64,000 nt of DNA. It comes from Myxococcales bacterium UBA1660 (lineage in GTDB: Bacteria > Myxococcota_A > Polyangia > Polyangiales > Houyiibacteriaceae). A model generated the notes under the pieces. That model was not told where the DNA came from. It made no database searches and was given only the letters and a program-made list of their open reading frames with translations. The stretch is taken from contig DCLA01000030.1 in assembly GCA_002320815.1 (NCBI GenBank), positions 27,485 to 91,484 of the forward strand, in the 5' to 3' direction. The position numbers and the translations under genes were made by a program. This document shows, in pieces, positions 50,992-58,723 of this stretch; the first letter of the stretch is position 1; every line of letters starts with the position of its first letter.

Positions 50992-51049
50992 GGGGCCCAG
51001 CTTTCCCCAGGACGGCGTGAACGCAAGCCGCCGTCCCCCTTCTTGGGGA

Positions 51050-51862
51050 CTACTCGCGCGCGCGACCCAATGTCTCGAGGGCCTCGGCGTGGACGTGGCC
51101 GTTGCTGGCCACCAGGCGCCCCACCCGGGGGTCGGGCGCGCCGCCGTCGTAGTCGCTCAGCCGGCCGCCCGCTTCTTCGACCAGGACCGCGCCGCCGCAC
51201 ATGTCCCAGGGGTTGAGCTTCTGCTCCCAGTAGAGGTCGTAGGTGCCTTCGGCGACCAGACAGAGGTCGAGCGCCGCGGACCCGCAGCGACGGATCCCCC
51301 GGCTGCGCTTCAGGAAGGCGCGGTGCTCCCGGAGGTTGTCTTCGTCGGACGTCCGCCGGTCATAGGGGAAGCCGGTGGCGCAGAGCGAGTCGTTCAGGGT
51401 CGCGGTGTCGCTCACCCGGCAGGGCTCGCCGTTGCGAGTCGCTCCGAGACCCCGCGCGGCCGCCCAGGTCACGCCGAGGGCGGGCGCGACCACCACGCCG
51501 ATCTCGCCGTGGCTGCCGGTGGGCGCCTCTCGCCAGAGGGCCATCGACACGCAGAAGAAGGGATGCCCGTGGGCGAAGTTGGTCGTGCCGTCGATGGGAT
51601 CCACGTACCAGGTCAGCGGCGCGCTCCCTTCCACCACGTCGCCCTCTTCGCCGACGATGCGGTGGTCGGGGTAGCTCGCGCTCAGCTCGCGGCGGATGAA
51701 GGCTTCCACCGATCGGTCGTACTGGGTGACCAGGTCGATGGCGCCCTTCTTCTCGATGGCGCTGCCGCTCCGCCACCCCTCGAGGGCCAGGGCGGCCGCC
51801 TGGGTGGCGATGGCTTCGGTCCGCTCGAGCAGGGCGCGGCGCTCCGACTCGGAGAAGCTCAC
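51050..51862 (-). CDS. suhB: Inositol monophosphatase family protein
   Basis: A 270-residue Mg2+-dependent phosphatase. The motifs are complete: IVGEEGD (first metal-ligand Glu), WYVDPIDGTTNFAHG (motif A with DPIDGT), and NPWDMCGGAVLVEEAGG (motif B, WDxxxG). The start GTG 51862 overlaps the Mpl gene's stop (GTGA). Family members act on inositol-1-phosphate or other sugar phosphates (SuhB, HisN-like, CysQ-like); the substrate cannot be read here. Coupling to mpl suggests a link with cell-wall recycling or nucleotide metabolism, but this is not established. Confidence 0.88.
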   Translation of the reverse strand: MSFSESERRALLERTEAIATQAAALALEGWRSGSAIEKKGAIDLVTQYDRSVEAFIRRELSASYPDHRIVGEEGDVVEGSAPLTWYVDPIDGTTNFAHGHPFFCVSMALWREAPTGSHGEIGVVVAPALGVTWAAARGLGATRNGEPCRVSDTATLNDSLCATGFPYDRRTSDEDNLREHRAFLKRSRGIRRCGSAALDLCLVAEGTYDLYWEQKLNPWDMCGGAVLVEEAGGRLSDYDGGAPDPRVGRLVASNGHVHAEALETLGRARE

Positions 51863-53313
51863 GAGGCGCCCCCGAAGAGCCGCTCGGTGAGCCGGAGGAC
51901 GAGGGTGGCGGGGACGTCGCCGAAGGTGCCGTTGGACATGAGGACGACCGTATCGCCCGGCGCGAGTCGCGCCAGCGCTTCCTGAACCACCCCCCCGGCG
52001 TCGGCGGGCGCCACGGCGTCCGTGCCGGCTTCCCGGAGGGCCTCGGCGATCGCCGCGACGTCCAGCCGTTCGCTCTCGGGGATCGCGCTCCGGCCGACCG
52101 GCGCGACGACGACCGCGTCGGCCGCCGCGAAGGCCGCGGGATACTCGGCTTGGTGGGTGCGCCGCGAGGCGGTGGCGCTGCGCGGCTCGAAGACCGCCAC
52201 GAGCCGGCCGTCGGGGTGGCGCTCGCGGAGCGCGGCGAGGGTCTCGCGCACCGCGCTGGGGTGGTGGGCGAAGTCGTCGTAGACCCGGATGTCGCCGGCG
52301 GGATCGTGGACCACCGCCATGCGCTCCTGGCGGCGTCGCACGCCCGGGAACGCGGGGACGGCTCGGAGCGACGACGCCAGGTCCGCGCCCGCCGCCTCGG
52401 TGGCCAGGGCCAGGGCCGCCAGCACGTTCCGCGCGTTGTGGGCGCCGGGCAGCGGGAGCTGGATGCGGCCACAGAACGACCCGCCGCCGTACACGTCCAT
52501 CGCCAGCGGCGCGCCCTCGTCGCCGGCGCGACCCCGGGAGAGTGCCCCCGACCAGATGGCGGACACGTCGCCGCAGTCGTCGCCCTCGAGCGCGTAGTAG
52601 CTCACCCGACACCGGGCCTGGCGCGCCAGGGCGCGGACGCGCGGGTCGCCCGCGTACGCGACCAGGAGACCTTCGGCGGGGATCCGCTCGATCAACCCCT
52701 CGAAGGCCGCCAGGTAGCTCGCCTCGTCGGGGTAGATGTCCACGTGGTCGTGCTCGACGGCGGTGAGGATCGCGGCGCGCGGGTGGTAGTGCCAGAACTT
52801 CGGCGTCTTCTCGAAGAAGGCGCTGTCGTACTCGTCGCCCTCGATGACGAAGGGGCCGGTGCCCACCCGGAAGCTCTCGCCCTGGACCGGCACCCCGCCG
52901 ATGAGCCAGCCGGGGTCGAGGCCCGTGGACTGGAGCACGTGGGCGAGGAGGCTGGTGGTCGTGGTCTTCCCGTGGGTCCCCGCGACCACCAGGGCCGGTC
53001 GCTCCGCCAGGAAGAGCTCCCCGAGGAGCTGGGGCATGGAGGTCACCGGCAGGCCGGCGCCCAGGGCCGCCTGGGCCTCGGGGTTGTCCGCGCGGCAGAC
53101 GTTGCCGACGACCACTCGATCCGGCGCGGGCTGCAGGTTCGCCGCGTCCCAACCGGGGCGCGTCTCGACTCCCCAGCGCTCGAGGGCGGGACCCATCGGG
53201 GGGTGGAACGCGGTGTCGCTGCCGGTGACCCGATGGCCCGCTTTCACCAGAAGCCCCGCCAGGGCCCCCATGCCGGTCCCGGCGACGCCGATGAGATGGA
53301 AATGCTCGCCCAA
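51859..53313 (-). CDS. mpl: UDP-N-acetylmuramate:L-alanyl-gamma-D-glutamyl-meso-diaminopimelate ligase (murein recycling)
   Basis: A 484-residue Mur ligase. From TTG 53313 the sequence begins LGEHFHLIGVAGTGMGALAGLL, matching the Mpl N-terminal nucleotide-binding fold; no ATG or GTG fits as well. P-loop GTHGKTTTTS, the Mpl-specific IEGDEYDSAFFEKTPKFWHY block (MurC has a different one), AVEHDHVDIY, FAHHPSAVRETLAAL and FEPRSAT of the C-terminal domain are all present. Mpl reattaches the tripeptide recovered from murein turnover to UDP-MurNAc. With the truncated MurE-like protein and the L,D-transpeptidase in the window, it forms a cell-wall theme. Coupled to the inositol monophosphatase. Confidence 0.93.
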   Translation of the reverse strand: MGEHFHLIGVAGTGMGALAGLLVKAGHRVTGSDTAFHPPMGPALERWGVETRPGWDAANLQPAPDRVVVGNVCRADNPEAQAALGAGLPVTSMPQLLGELFLAERPALVVAGTHGKTTTTSLLAHVLQSTGLDPGWLIGGVPVQGESFRVGTGPFVIEGDEYDSAFFEKTPKFWHYHPRAAILTAVEHDHVDIYPDEASYLAAFEGLIERIPAEGLLVAYAGDPRVRALARQARCRVSYYALEGDDCGDVSAIWSGALSRGRAGDEGAPLAMDVYGGGSFCGRIQLPLPGAHNARNVLAALALATEAAGADLASSLRAVPAFPGVRRRQERMAVVHDPAGDIRVYDDFAHHPSAVRETLAALRERHPDGRLVAVFEPRSATASRRTHQAEYPAAFAAADAVVVAPVGRSAIPESERLDVAAIAEALREAGTDAVAPADAGGVVQEALARLAPGDTVVLMSNGTFGDVPATLVLRLTERLFGGAS

Positions 53314-53468
53314 GGCGGTTGATCCTACACGCTCGACTCTACGCTGGCGACGGCGAGGCCGCGGCCGGGTGTGCCGCTTGTGGCCGATCCCTTTCGAGGC
53401 GAGATCGAGGTTGTGCACAGTTCGTACACAGCTGTTGACATCTTCCCTGGTGACCGCATCCTTCGGGA

Positions 53469-53627
53469 GTGGCGAAGGACGACCAGCGAGGCCTGAAAGA
53501 ACGAGTTCAGGAAGCCGTGAGCGGTTTCCTCGAGAGCCTGGAGGAGCTCTTCGCTCCCCAACCGGAGCTCATCCCCGTTCGGGTGAAGCGTCCGGTTCGA
53601 CCGCCGCCCCGCCGCCGTCGGCGCTGA
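53469..53627 (+). CDS. Small basic protein, 52 residues
   Basis: From GTG 53469 the frame codes for a helix-forming acidic start (KERVQEAVSGFLESLEELFAP) followed by a basic, Pro/Arg-rich tail (VRVKRPVRPPPRRRRR). Codon use has G/C in most third positions like its neighbours. A TTGACA hexamer at 53435-53440 with an ATCCTT 17 nt downstream is a candidate promoter, but GGGAG overlaps the start codon rather than lying ahead of it, so translation may be leaderless or the start may differ. It lies in the 375-nt gap between mpl and a lipoprotein gene; nothing else is seen there. Confidence 0.45.
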   Translation: MAKDDQRGLKERVQEAVSGFLESLEELFAPQPELIPVRVKRPVRPPPRRRRR

Positions 53628-53688
53628 GACCGCACGGCGTGCGAAGCGCCGCTCTGACCGCACCCCGCCATTCTCCTAGAGTGGCGGG

Positions 53689-54966
53689 GTGATTCGTTTC
53701 TGCCCCCTCATCGCGTTCGCCATCCTGGTCACCGGCTGCGGCGACGACGACCGAACCGAGGGCCCCGACGCCGCCGTGGATGGAGCGGTCGACGCCGCGC
53801 CGCCCGTCGACGCGAGCGAGCCCGACGCCACCGAGCCGGACGCTGGCCCGCCCGGCGTGAGCTGCGACGCGCTCGTGCTGGACACCAGCTTCCCGCTGGC
53901 CCCGGGTGCCGATCCCATCAGCATCCACCCCAGCGCGGTCTTCGCAGGGGACGGCATCTGGGCCACGGTCACGGTGCTCGAGCCCGGGACGAGCGTCTTC
54001 GACGTCCTCCTGGTGCACGTCGGCTGCGACGGGACCACCGCGGAGCCGGTGCTCGTCAGCACCACCCCACCGGGCAGCAGCGACCTCGACGCCGCGGTCA
54101 CGGTGACGGCCAGGGGGGTCGTGGTGGTGTGGCAAGCGGACGTCGAGGGGACCATCCAGCTCTGGTCCCGACTGCACGACGCGGAGACCGGCGAGCCCCT
54201 CGGGGACGCCCAGCCCATCGTGACCACTCGCGAAGGCGAGCCGGACACCGGGACCGTGTGGTCGCCGCTCTTCGCCGGAGGCGAGGGAGCACCGACGGTC
54301 GTCGGGGAGCGCGGCGTGGAGGCGGCCAGCGCCTTCCAGGCCTTCGTGCAGGTCCTGGGCGACGACGGGCTCTCCGCCGGCGCCACCCTGGAGCCCTTCT
54401 TCGCGGAAGGCATCGGTCAGGACGGCGTGGTCGGAGTCCGCACCGACGCCGGGCTCACCTTGGCCTGGACGCGCGCGCCCGCCGAGGGCGAGACCTCGGT
54501 GGTGGTGATGCCCCCCGGGGGCGAGCCGACGCAGGTCCCGACCACGGGCATGGCGACCGCGGGCCCGACGCTGGCGGCCTTCGGCGCCGACGTGTGGCTC
54601 GCGGCGAGCACCGGGGGCGGCTCCCGGGCCATCGCCCTCCATCGCGTCGGCGACGAGACCACCGAGGAGCTCCGGCAGCCCGGGGCCAACGACGTGGCCC
54701 CCGCGCTGTCGTCCGGAGCGGAGCGGATGGGCCTCGCGTGGATGCGGGTGGTCTCCGGATTCCGCAACGACCTCTTCGTGCGCGCGTTGACCGTCGGGGG
54801 CGAGTCGGTGAGCGCGGGCGAGGTCCAGGAGATCCCCACCACGGGCGACGCCTACGCCTACCCCATCGAGCTGGTCCACGTCCGCGACGACGTGCACCTC
54901 CTCGTGTGGATCGAGGGCACCTCGAGCACCGACCTGCGCGCGATGGGCCGCTTCGTTCGGCTCTGA
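53689..54966 (+). CDS. Lipoprotein, unknown function
   Basis: A 425-residue exported protein from GTG 53689. Lipobox LVTGC (Cys17) followed by GDDDRTEGPDAAVDGAVDAAPPVDASEPDATEPDAG, the Asp/Pro/Ala-rich linker typical of myxobacterial surface lipoproteins. The rest is strand-rich, with repeated blade-like units of about 45 residues (VTARGVVVVWQADVEG, GLTLAWTRAPAEG, RMGLAWMRVVSG) that I read as a beta-propeller. No catalytic motif. It may be a surface-binding protein. Confidence 0.8.
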   Translation: MIRFCPLIAFAILVTGCGDDDRTEGPDAAVDGAVDAAPPVDASEPDATEPDAGPPGVSCDALVLDTSFPLAPGADPISIHPSAVFAGDGIWATVTVLEPGTSVFDVLLVHVGCDGTTAEPVLVSTTPPGSSDLDAAVTVTARGVVVVWQADVEGTIQLWSRLHDAETGEPLGDAQPIVTTREGEPDTGTVWSPLFAGGEGAPTVVGERGVEAASAFQAFVQVLGDDGLSAGATLEPFFAEGIGQDGVVGVRTDAGLTLAWTRAPAEGETSVVVMPPGGEPTQVPTTGMATAGPTLAAFGADVWLAASTGGGSRAIALHRVGDETTEELRQPGANDVAPALSSGAERMGLAWMRVVSGFRNDLFVRALTVGGESVSAGEVQEIPTTGDAYAYPIELVHVRDDVHLLVWIEGTSSTDLRAMGRFVRL

Positions 54967-54992
54967 GTCGACTGGCGGCGGCGGCCGCGAGC

Positions 54993-55127
54993 TCAGAGCA
55001 GGAAGAGGGTGACGGTGGTGGCCAGGAGCGCGAGGAAGATCCCCACGGTCCACACCGCCCGTACCCGCGGGTCACGCATCGCGTGTTCCCCGGAGGGTCG
55101 ATGGAGGGTGAGTCGCGGCGGAGGCAT
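54993..55127 (-). CDS. Small single-pass membrane protein (tentative)
   Basis: The frame from ATG 55127 to 54993 gives 44 residues with a basic N-terminal half and one hydrophobic segment (TVGIFLALLATTVTLFLL) at the C-terminus, a tail-anchored arrangement. Starts at 55145 or 55079 are also possible (50 or 28 residues). No good ribosome site is visible. It is the only gene-like object in the 324-nt gap between a lipoprotein gene and the DUF2378 gene; the rest (55128-55290) appears to hold only the promoter of the latter. Confidence 0.35.
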   Translation of the reverse strand: MPPPRLTLHRPSGEHAMRDPRVRAVWTVGIFLALLATTVTLFLL

Positions 55128-55290
55128 GGTGAACGTAGTTTGCATTCGCCGTGCCGCGAATGGCGACGGAGAGAGCGAGGGCGTCCGTCGCGAATCGCCC
55201 CATCGATCGCCGTTGAGACACGCGTCGATTCGTGCGAGCGTGAGGGCGCCGCGCGTGACGCCGGGGTGACGCGCGCAGTCAGGGGTTTGG

Positions 55291-55848
55291 ATGAAGGTCA
55301 AGGGAACCGCTTTTATCGCGCGCAAGTCGATGCTCGTGCCGGAGATCGGTGAGGCGCGCTGGGACGCGCTGGTGGCCGAGGTCTCCGAGAAGGAGCCGGC
55401 CTTTCGGCGTCCGATCCTCGCGAGCACCGTGCTGCCCATCGAGGGCTTCCTGCGGCTGCAGGACGAGATCGTCCGCCAGATCTATGGCGGCGACGAGAAG
55501 TCCTACTTCGACTTCGGCGAGAAGAGCGCGCAGTGGTCGCTCACCCAGGGGCCCTACAAGCACCTGGTGAAGTCCAAGAGCTACGAACAGTTCGCTCGGC
55601 TCGCCCGGGGCATCTACGCCAACTACTTCACCGAGGGCGAGGCGACCTCGGAGGTCATCGACGACCTGGTGCGGCTGCGCATCCACGGGGTGCCCAAGCA
55701 GCACCACCACGCCTATTTCGAGTACGCGATCTGCGGCTACTTCAAGCGCGGCCTGGAGCTCGTCTCCGGCAAGCCGGTGGTCATGAAGGCCATCCGCGGG
55801 TTCACCCGCGGCGACTCCGACGTCTTCTACGAGTTCCGCCCGGCGTGA
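55291..55848 (+). CDS. DUF2378 / TIGR02265 myxobacterial family protein
   Basis: A 185-residue soluble protein. The sequence starts MKVKGTAFIARKSMLVPEIGEARWDAL and has the family pattern FRRPILASTVLPIEGFLRLQDEIV, IYGGDEKSYFDFGEKSAQWSLTQGPYKHL and, near the end, HAYFEYAICGYFKRGLELVSGKPVVMKAIRGFTRGDSDVFYEF. The family is found almost only in Myxococcota, in many paralogues, and its function is unknown; it resembles the haem-NO-binding fold in general form. ATG 55291 is preceded by AGGGG. It lies 10 nt before the next gene and is probably co-transcribed with it. Confidence 0.88.
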   Translation: MKVKGTAFIARKSMLVPEIGEARWDALVAEVSEKEPAFRRPILASTVLPIEGFLRLQDEIVRQIYGGDEKSYFDFGEKSAQWSLTQGPYKHLVKSKSYEQFARLARGIYANYFTEGEATSEVIDDLVRLRIHGVPKQHHHAYFEYAICGYFKRGLELVSGKPVVMKAIRGFTRGDSDVFYEFRPA

Positions 55849-55858
55849 CTCGTCCGTA

Positions 55859-57031
55859 ATGGCTCGGCGCGCGCCCTCGACTCCGTGGGCGCCCGTGGCC
55901 AAGACGATCTTCCTCTGGACGGCCAAGGTCGTCCTCTTCCTGGTGCTCACCCCCTTGCTCCTCTGGGGGAGCGCGAAGATCCACGTGCCGACGGCCATGG
56001 GGCGGGCGGCCGCCGTGGACGCGGTGAACGTGCTGGCCACCGAGAAGCTCATGGGGCGCCTGCACGTCGACTCCGTCGACGTGCTGCGTGAGGACCACGT
56101 GCAGGTCAGCGGGTTCGCGGCCTACGACCTCGACGACGTCGAGGTGCTCCACGCCGACACGGCGAAGGTGGACTTCGATCTGAGCGCGATCTTCTTCGAG
56201 AACACCATCCGCCTGCGGAACCTCCAGGGCTACGGGCTGAAGGTGGTCCTCCGCGACGGCCAGAACAGCAAGGTGTCGATCTCGGACGTCTTCGACTCGG
56301 CGAAGTCGGGGGGCCAGGACACGTCGAGCGGGAACAGCCGGGACATCGACCTGGGCTGGATGTGGGCCGAGGACGCGACCCTGAGCGTGCTGATGGCCAG
56401 CCGCCCGTTGCGCTTCCACATCGGCCAGGCCAGCGTGAAGGTCGAACGCCACGGGGACAATCCGGTGGAGATCGACATCCGCCGCGCCAACGGCTCCATG
56501 ACCGAACCCCAGTTCCTGGGGATCGGCGTGCGCTTCGTGGGTGCCGGCGGCCGCATCCGGCCCAAGACGGCCGAGGTGGTGAACCTGAACACGGGCGTCT
56601 GCATCGGCGACGAGCCCATGCAGGCCCGAGTGATCTACACGCCCGGTCCGCCCAAGCAGGCGCGCATCGTGCTCGACTACGAGAGCGGCCTCGGCTTCCT
56701 GATGAGCATCGGCTTCCGCATCGGCGACATCATCAGCGGCCCGCTGGAGGTCGACGAGCGGGAGATCCCCGGGGACCCCCCGAGCAACTGCGAGGGCCAG
56801 GACCTGGACGAACGCGCGGACGACGACTCGGACGAGGACTCCGAGTCGGAGGGCTCGGAGGAGGGCTCGGCGTCGGGCTCGGAAGACGGCGAGGAGTCGG
56901 CCGATGAGCAGGACGCGGACCAGGACGTCGACGAAGACACGGACGAGGACAACGACGAGAACGTCGACGAACGCCTCGATGACGCCGACGACCAGCTCGA
57001 CGAAGCGCTCGAGGCCGCCGGCGGACTGTGA
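55859..57031 (+). CDS. Membrane protein with long acidic tail
   Basis: A 390-residue protein with one transmembrane helix at about 18-42 (FLWTAKVVLFLVLTPLLLW). Residues 60-295 are alternating strands of the AsmA-like kind (LRNLQGYGLKVVLRD; ARIVLDYESGLGF), facing the periplasm. The last 95 residues (about 296-390) are almost only Asp, Glu, Ser and Gln (DDDSDEDSESEGSEEG, DEDTDEDNDENVDE). Such tails can bind metal ions or basic proteins. I do not recognise a family. It may be an envelope-assembly protein by analogy to AsmA-like proteins; this is a weak inference. Confidence 0.72.
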   Translation: MARRAPSTPWAPVAKTIFLWTAKVVLFLVLTPLLLWGSAKIHVPTAMGRAAAVDAVNVLATEKLMGRLHVDSVDVLREDHVQVSGFAAYDLDDVEVLHADTAKVDFDLSAIFFENTIRLRNLQGYGLKVVLRDGQNSKVSISDVFDSAKSGGQDTSSGNSRDIDLGWMWAEDATLSVLMASRPLRFHIGQASVKVERHGDNPVEIDIRRANGSMTEPQFLGIGVRFVGAGGRIRPKTAEVVNLNTGVCIGDEPMQARVIYTPGPPKQARIVLDYESGLGFLMSIGFRIGDIISGPLEVDEREIPGDPPSNCEGQDLDERADDDSDEDSESEGSEEGSASGSEDGEESADEQDADQDVDEDTDEDNDENVDERLDDADDQLDEALEAAGGL

Positions 57032-57131
57032 CGATTTGCCCTCCGGTGCGGGGGGTGCGTCGAACCTCGCCCCAGTGTCGGTGCTGGACGCCGATGTGGG
57101 AGTCGGCACGCCCCCTGCAGTGTAGGGGGGC

Positions 57132-57602
57132 ATGACTGACGACATCTTCGACCGCATCCGAGAGGACCACGAGAAGCACCGCACGCTCATCGAGCTGGTG
57201 GAGAAGACCCACGGCGACTCCCGAGGCCGCCGCGAGCTCTTCGGCCGATTGGCCGACGACGTCCGCGCCCACGCCCACGCGGAGGAGCGCGTCTTCTACG
57301 CCGAGTTGCTCGAAGCGGGCCAGACCCGCGACAAGGCGGGCCACTCGGTCAAGGAGCACCACGAGGCCGAGGAGATCATCGAGGAGCTCCTGCAGAAGGA
57401 CTACTCGAGCAGCGGCTGGCTCAACCGCTTCGCCACCCTCGCCGAGGAACTCCGGCACCACATGGACGAGGAGGAGCAGGAGGTCTTCGCCCTCGCCGGC
57501 AAGGTCCTCTCCGCCAAGCGGAAGAAGGAGATGGCCCAGGAGTTCGATCGACTCAAGGCCGAGGAGAAGCAGCGCCTCGGCAAGAAGGCCAAGGCCGCCT
57601 GA
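57132..57602 (+). CDS. Hemerythrin-like HHE domain protein
   Basis: A 156-residue cytoplasmic protein. His13 in REDHEKHRTL, the H-x-H pair in AHAHAEERVFY, HHEAEEII and HHMDEEEQEVF make up the H-H-E/H-x-x-x-E pattern of two HHE motifs that bind a di-iron centre. HHE proteins store or sense O2 or NO, or help repair iron-sulphur centres. The C-terminus is Lys-rich. ATG 57132 follows a GGGGGG ribosome site. A hairpin lies 20 nt downstream. Confidence 0.87.
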   Translation: MTDDIFDRIREDHEKHRTLIELVEKTHGDSRGRRELFGRLADDVRAHAHAEERVFYAELLEAGQTRDKAGHSVKEHHEAEEIIEELLQKDYSSSGWLNRFATLAEELRHHMDEEEQEVFALAGKVLSAKRKKEMAQEFDRLKAEEKQRLGKKAKAA

Positions 57603-57621
57603 CCTTTCCCGGTCTCGCACC

Positions 57622-57651
57622 CGAACCCGGTCGACCCGTCGGCCGGGTTCG
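57622..57651. terminator. Hairpin in the gap after the hemerythrin gene
   Basis: CGAACCCGG (57622-57630) pairs with CCGGGTTCG (57643-57651), with a 3-bp inner stem in the loop. It lies in the 100-nt gap between convergent genes. No T-tract follows on the plus strand, so intrinsic termination is likely but not certain. Confidence 0.55.
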
Positions 57652-57702
57652 ACGCGTCCGGGACGGAAGCCCGATCCCCGCCCTCCTTTTCGAGGTCGGC
57701 TT

Positions 57703-58677
57703 TTAGAGCCCTGCGCGCGACGCCCACGTCGCGCGAATCGACGACGCCAAGTGCAGCGACTCGGCCAAGGCCGCCGCGCCCGCCGCGCCGACCGGGTGAT
57801 GCTCGTCCTCGAGGTCCAGGGCCTCCAGCCCCGCGAGGATCTCCGACGCCGCGAGGGCCTCGGCGCCGGCGTCCTCGATCCGGCACTTGCGCAACGAGAG
57901 CGTCCGCAGCCCGCGGAGGGCCTCGTTCTCGGCGAGGGCCGCCGCGCCCGCCGCGTGGACCGGGTTGGAGTCCAAGACCAGGTGCTCCACGCGCTCCAGG
58001 AAGGGCGCGCCCTTCCAGGCCGTGAGCACCTTGGCGTCGATGCGTCCGCCCATCAGGTCCAGGACCCGCGGAGGCGGCAGCCGCCAGATGTCGGGCAGGG
58101 TCTTGGCGAGCTTCGGCGACATCCGGTGGTTGCGGAGGATCAAGGCCTCCAGCGCCGGGTACGCCTCGGAGGCGAAGAGCGGCGCGAGGGAGGCGTCCTT
58201 GAGCGACGCATCCGCGAGGTTCAGGCGGCGCAGGGTCGGGGACCCCGCCGCGGCCACGGCCTTGCCGCCAGCGTCGGTGGTCTCGGTCAGCTCGAGGCGG
58301 AGGGACTCCAGCTGCTCGAAGGCGGGCGAGGTCACGATGGCCTTGGTCCCCGCGTTCCCGATGCCGTTGAACGAGAGGTCCAGGTGCCGCAGCGCGGGCA
58401 AGACGCCCTTCTTCAGGAGCGCGCGGACGCCGGCGACGGTGAGCCCGTTCCAGGCGAACTGCAGGCGCTCGATGGCGCTCAGGTCCACCTTCTTGGCCAG
58501 CACCTTGGCCTCGGCGTCGTCGACCCCCCAACGGGTCAGGTCGAGGGTGACCACCCGCTCGAAGCCTTGCAGGGTTCCGAGCTCCTCCAGCGCGAAACTC
58601 CGCGGCTCCGGGTGGAAGGTGACCGGACCGGTGCTCTCCGCGAGCTCGGCCGGCGTGACACAGAGGACCCCATCCAT
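57703..58677 (-). CDS. Leucine-rich repeat protein (ribonuclease inhibitor-like)
   Basis: A 324-residue soluble protein. LRR units are visible with the pattern LxxLxLxxNxxxxxGxxAL: ALRHLDLSFNGIGNAGTKAI, ALEALILRNHRMSPKLAKTL, HLVLDSNPVHAAGAAALAENEAL, LRTLSLRKCRIEDAGAEAL, GLEALDLEDEHHPVGAAGAAAL. This is the RNI-like subclass, about nine repeats of 24-28 residues. No signal peptide or enzyme domain. Presumably a protein-binding scaffold in the cytoplasm. It runs convergent to the hemerythrin gene. Confidence 0.85.
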   Translation of the reverse strand: MDGVLCVTPAELAESTGPVTFHPEPRSFALEELGTLQGFERVVTLDLTRWGVDDAEAKVLAKKVDLSAIERLQFAWNGLTVAGVRALLKKGVLPALRHLDLSFNGIGNAGTKAIVTSPAFEQLESLRLELTETTDAGGKAVAAAGSPTLRRLNLADASLKDASLAPLFASEAYPALEALILRNHRMSPKLAKTLPDIWRLPPPRVLDLMGGRIDAKVLTAWKGAPFLERVEHLVLDSNPVHAAGAAALAENEALRGLRTLSLRKCRIEDAGAEALAASEILAGLEALDLEDEHHPVGAAGAAALAESLHLASSIRATWASRAGL

Positions 58678-58723
58678 GGACCGGACGCTATCACGGTCCG
58701 CCGTCGTCCACTCCGCCGGGCGT

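Noticed and set aside
53325..53663. Minus-strand 112-codon frame upstream of mpl
   Set aside because: It overlaps the small plus-strand frame, shows no protein-like pattern and has no ribosome site.
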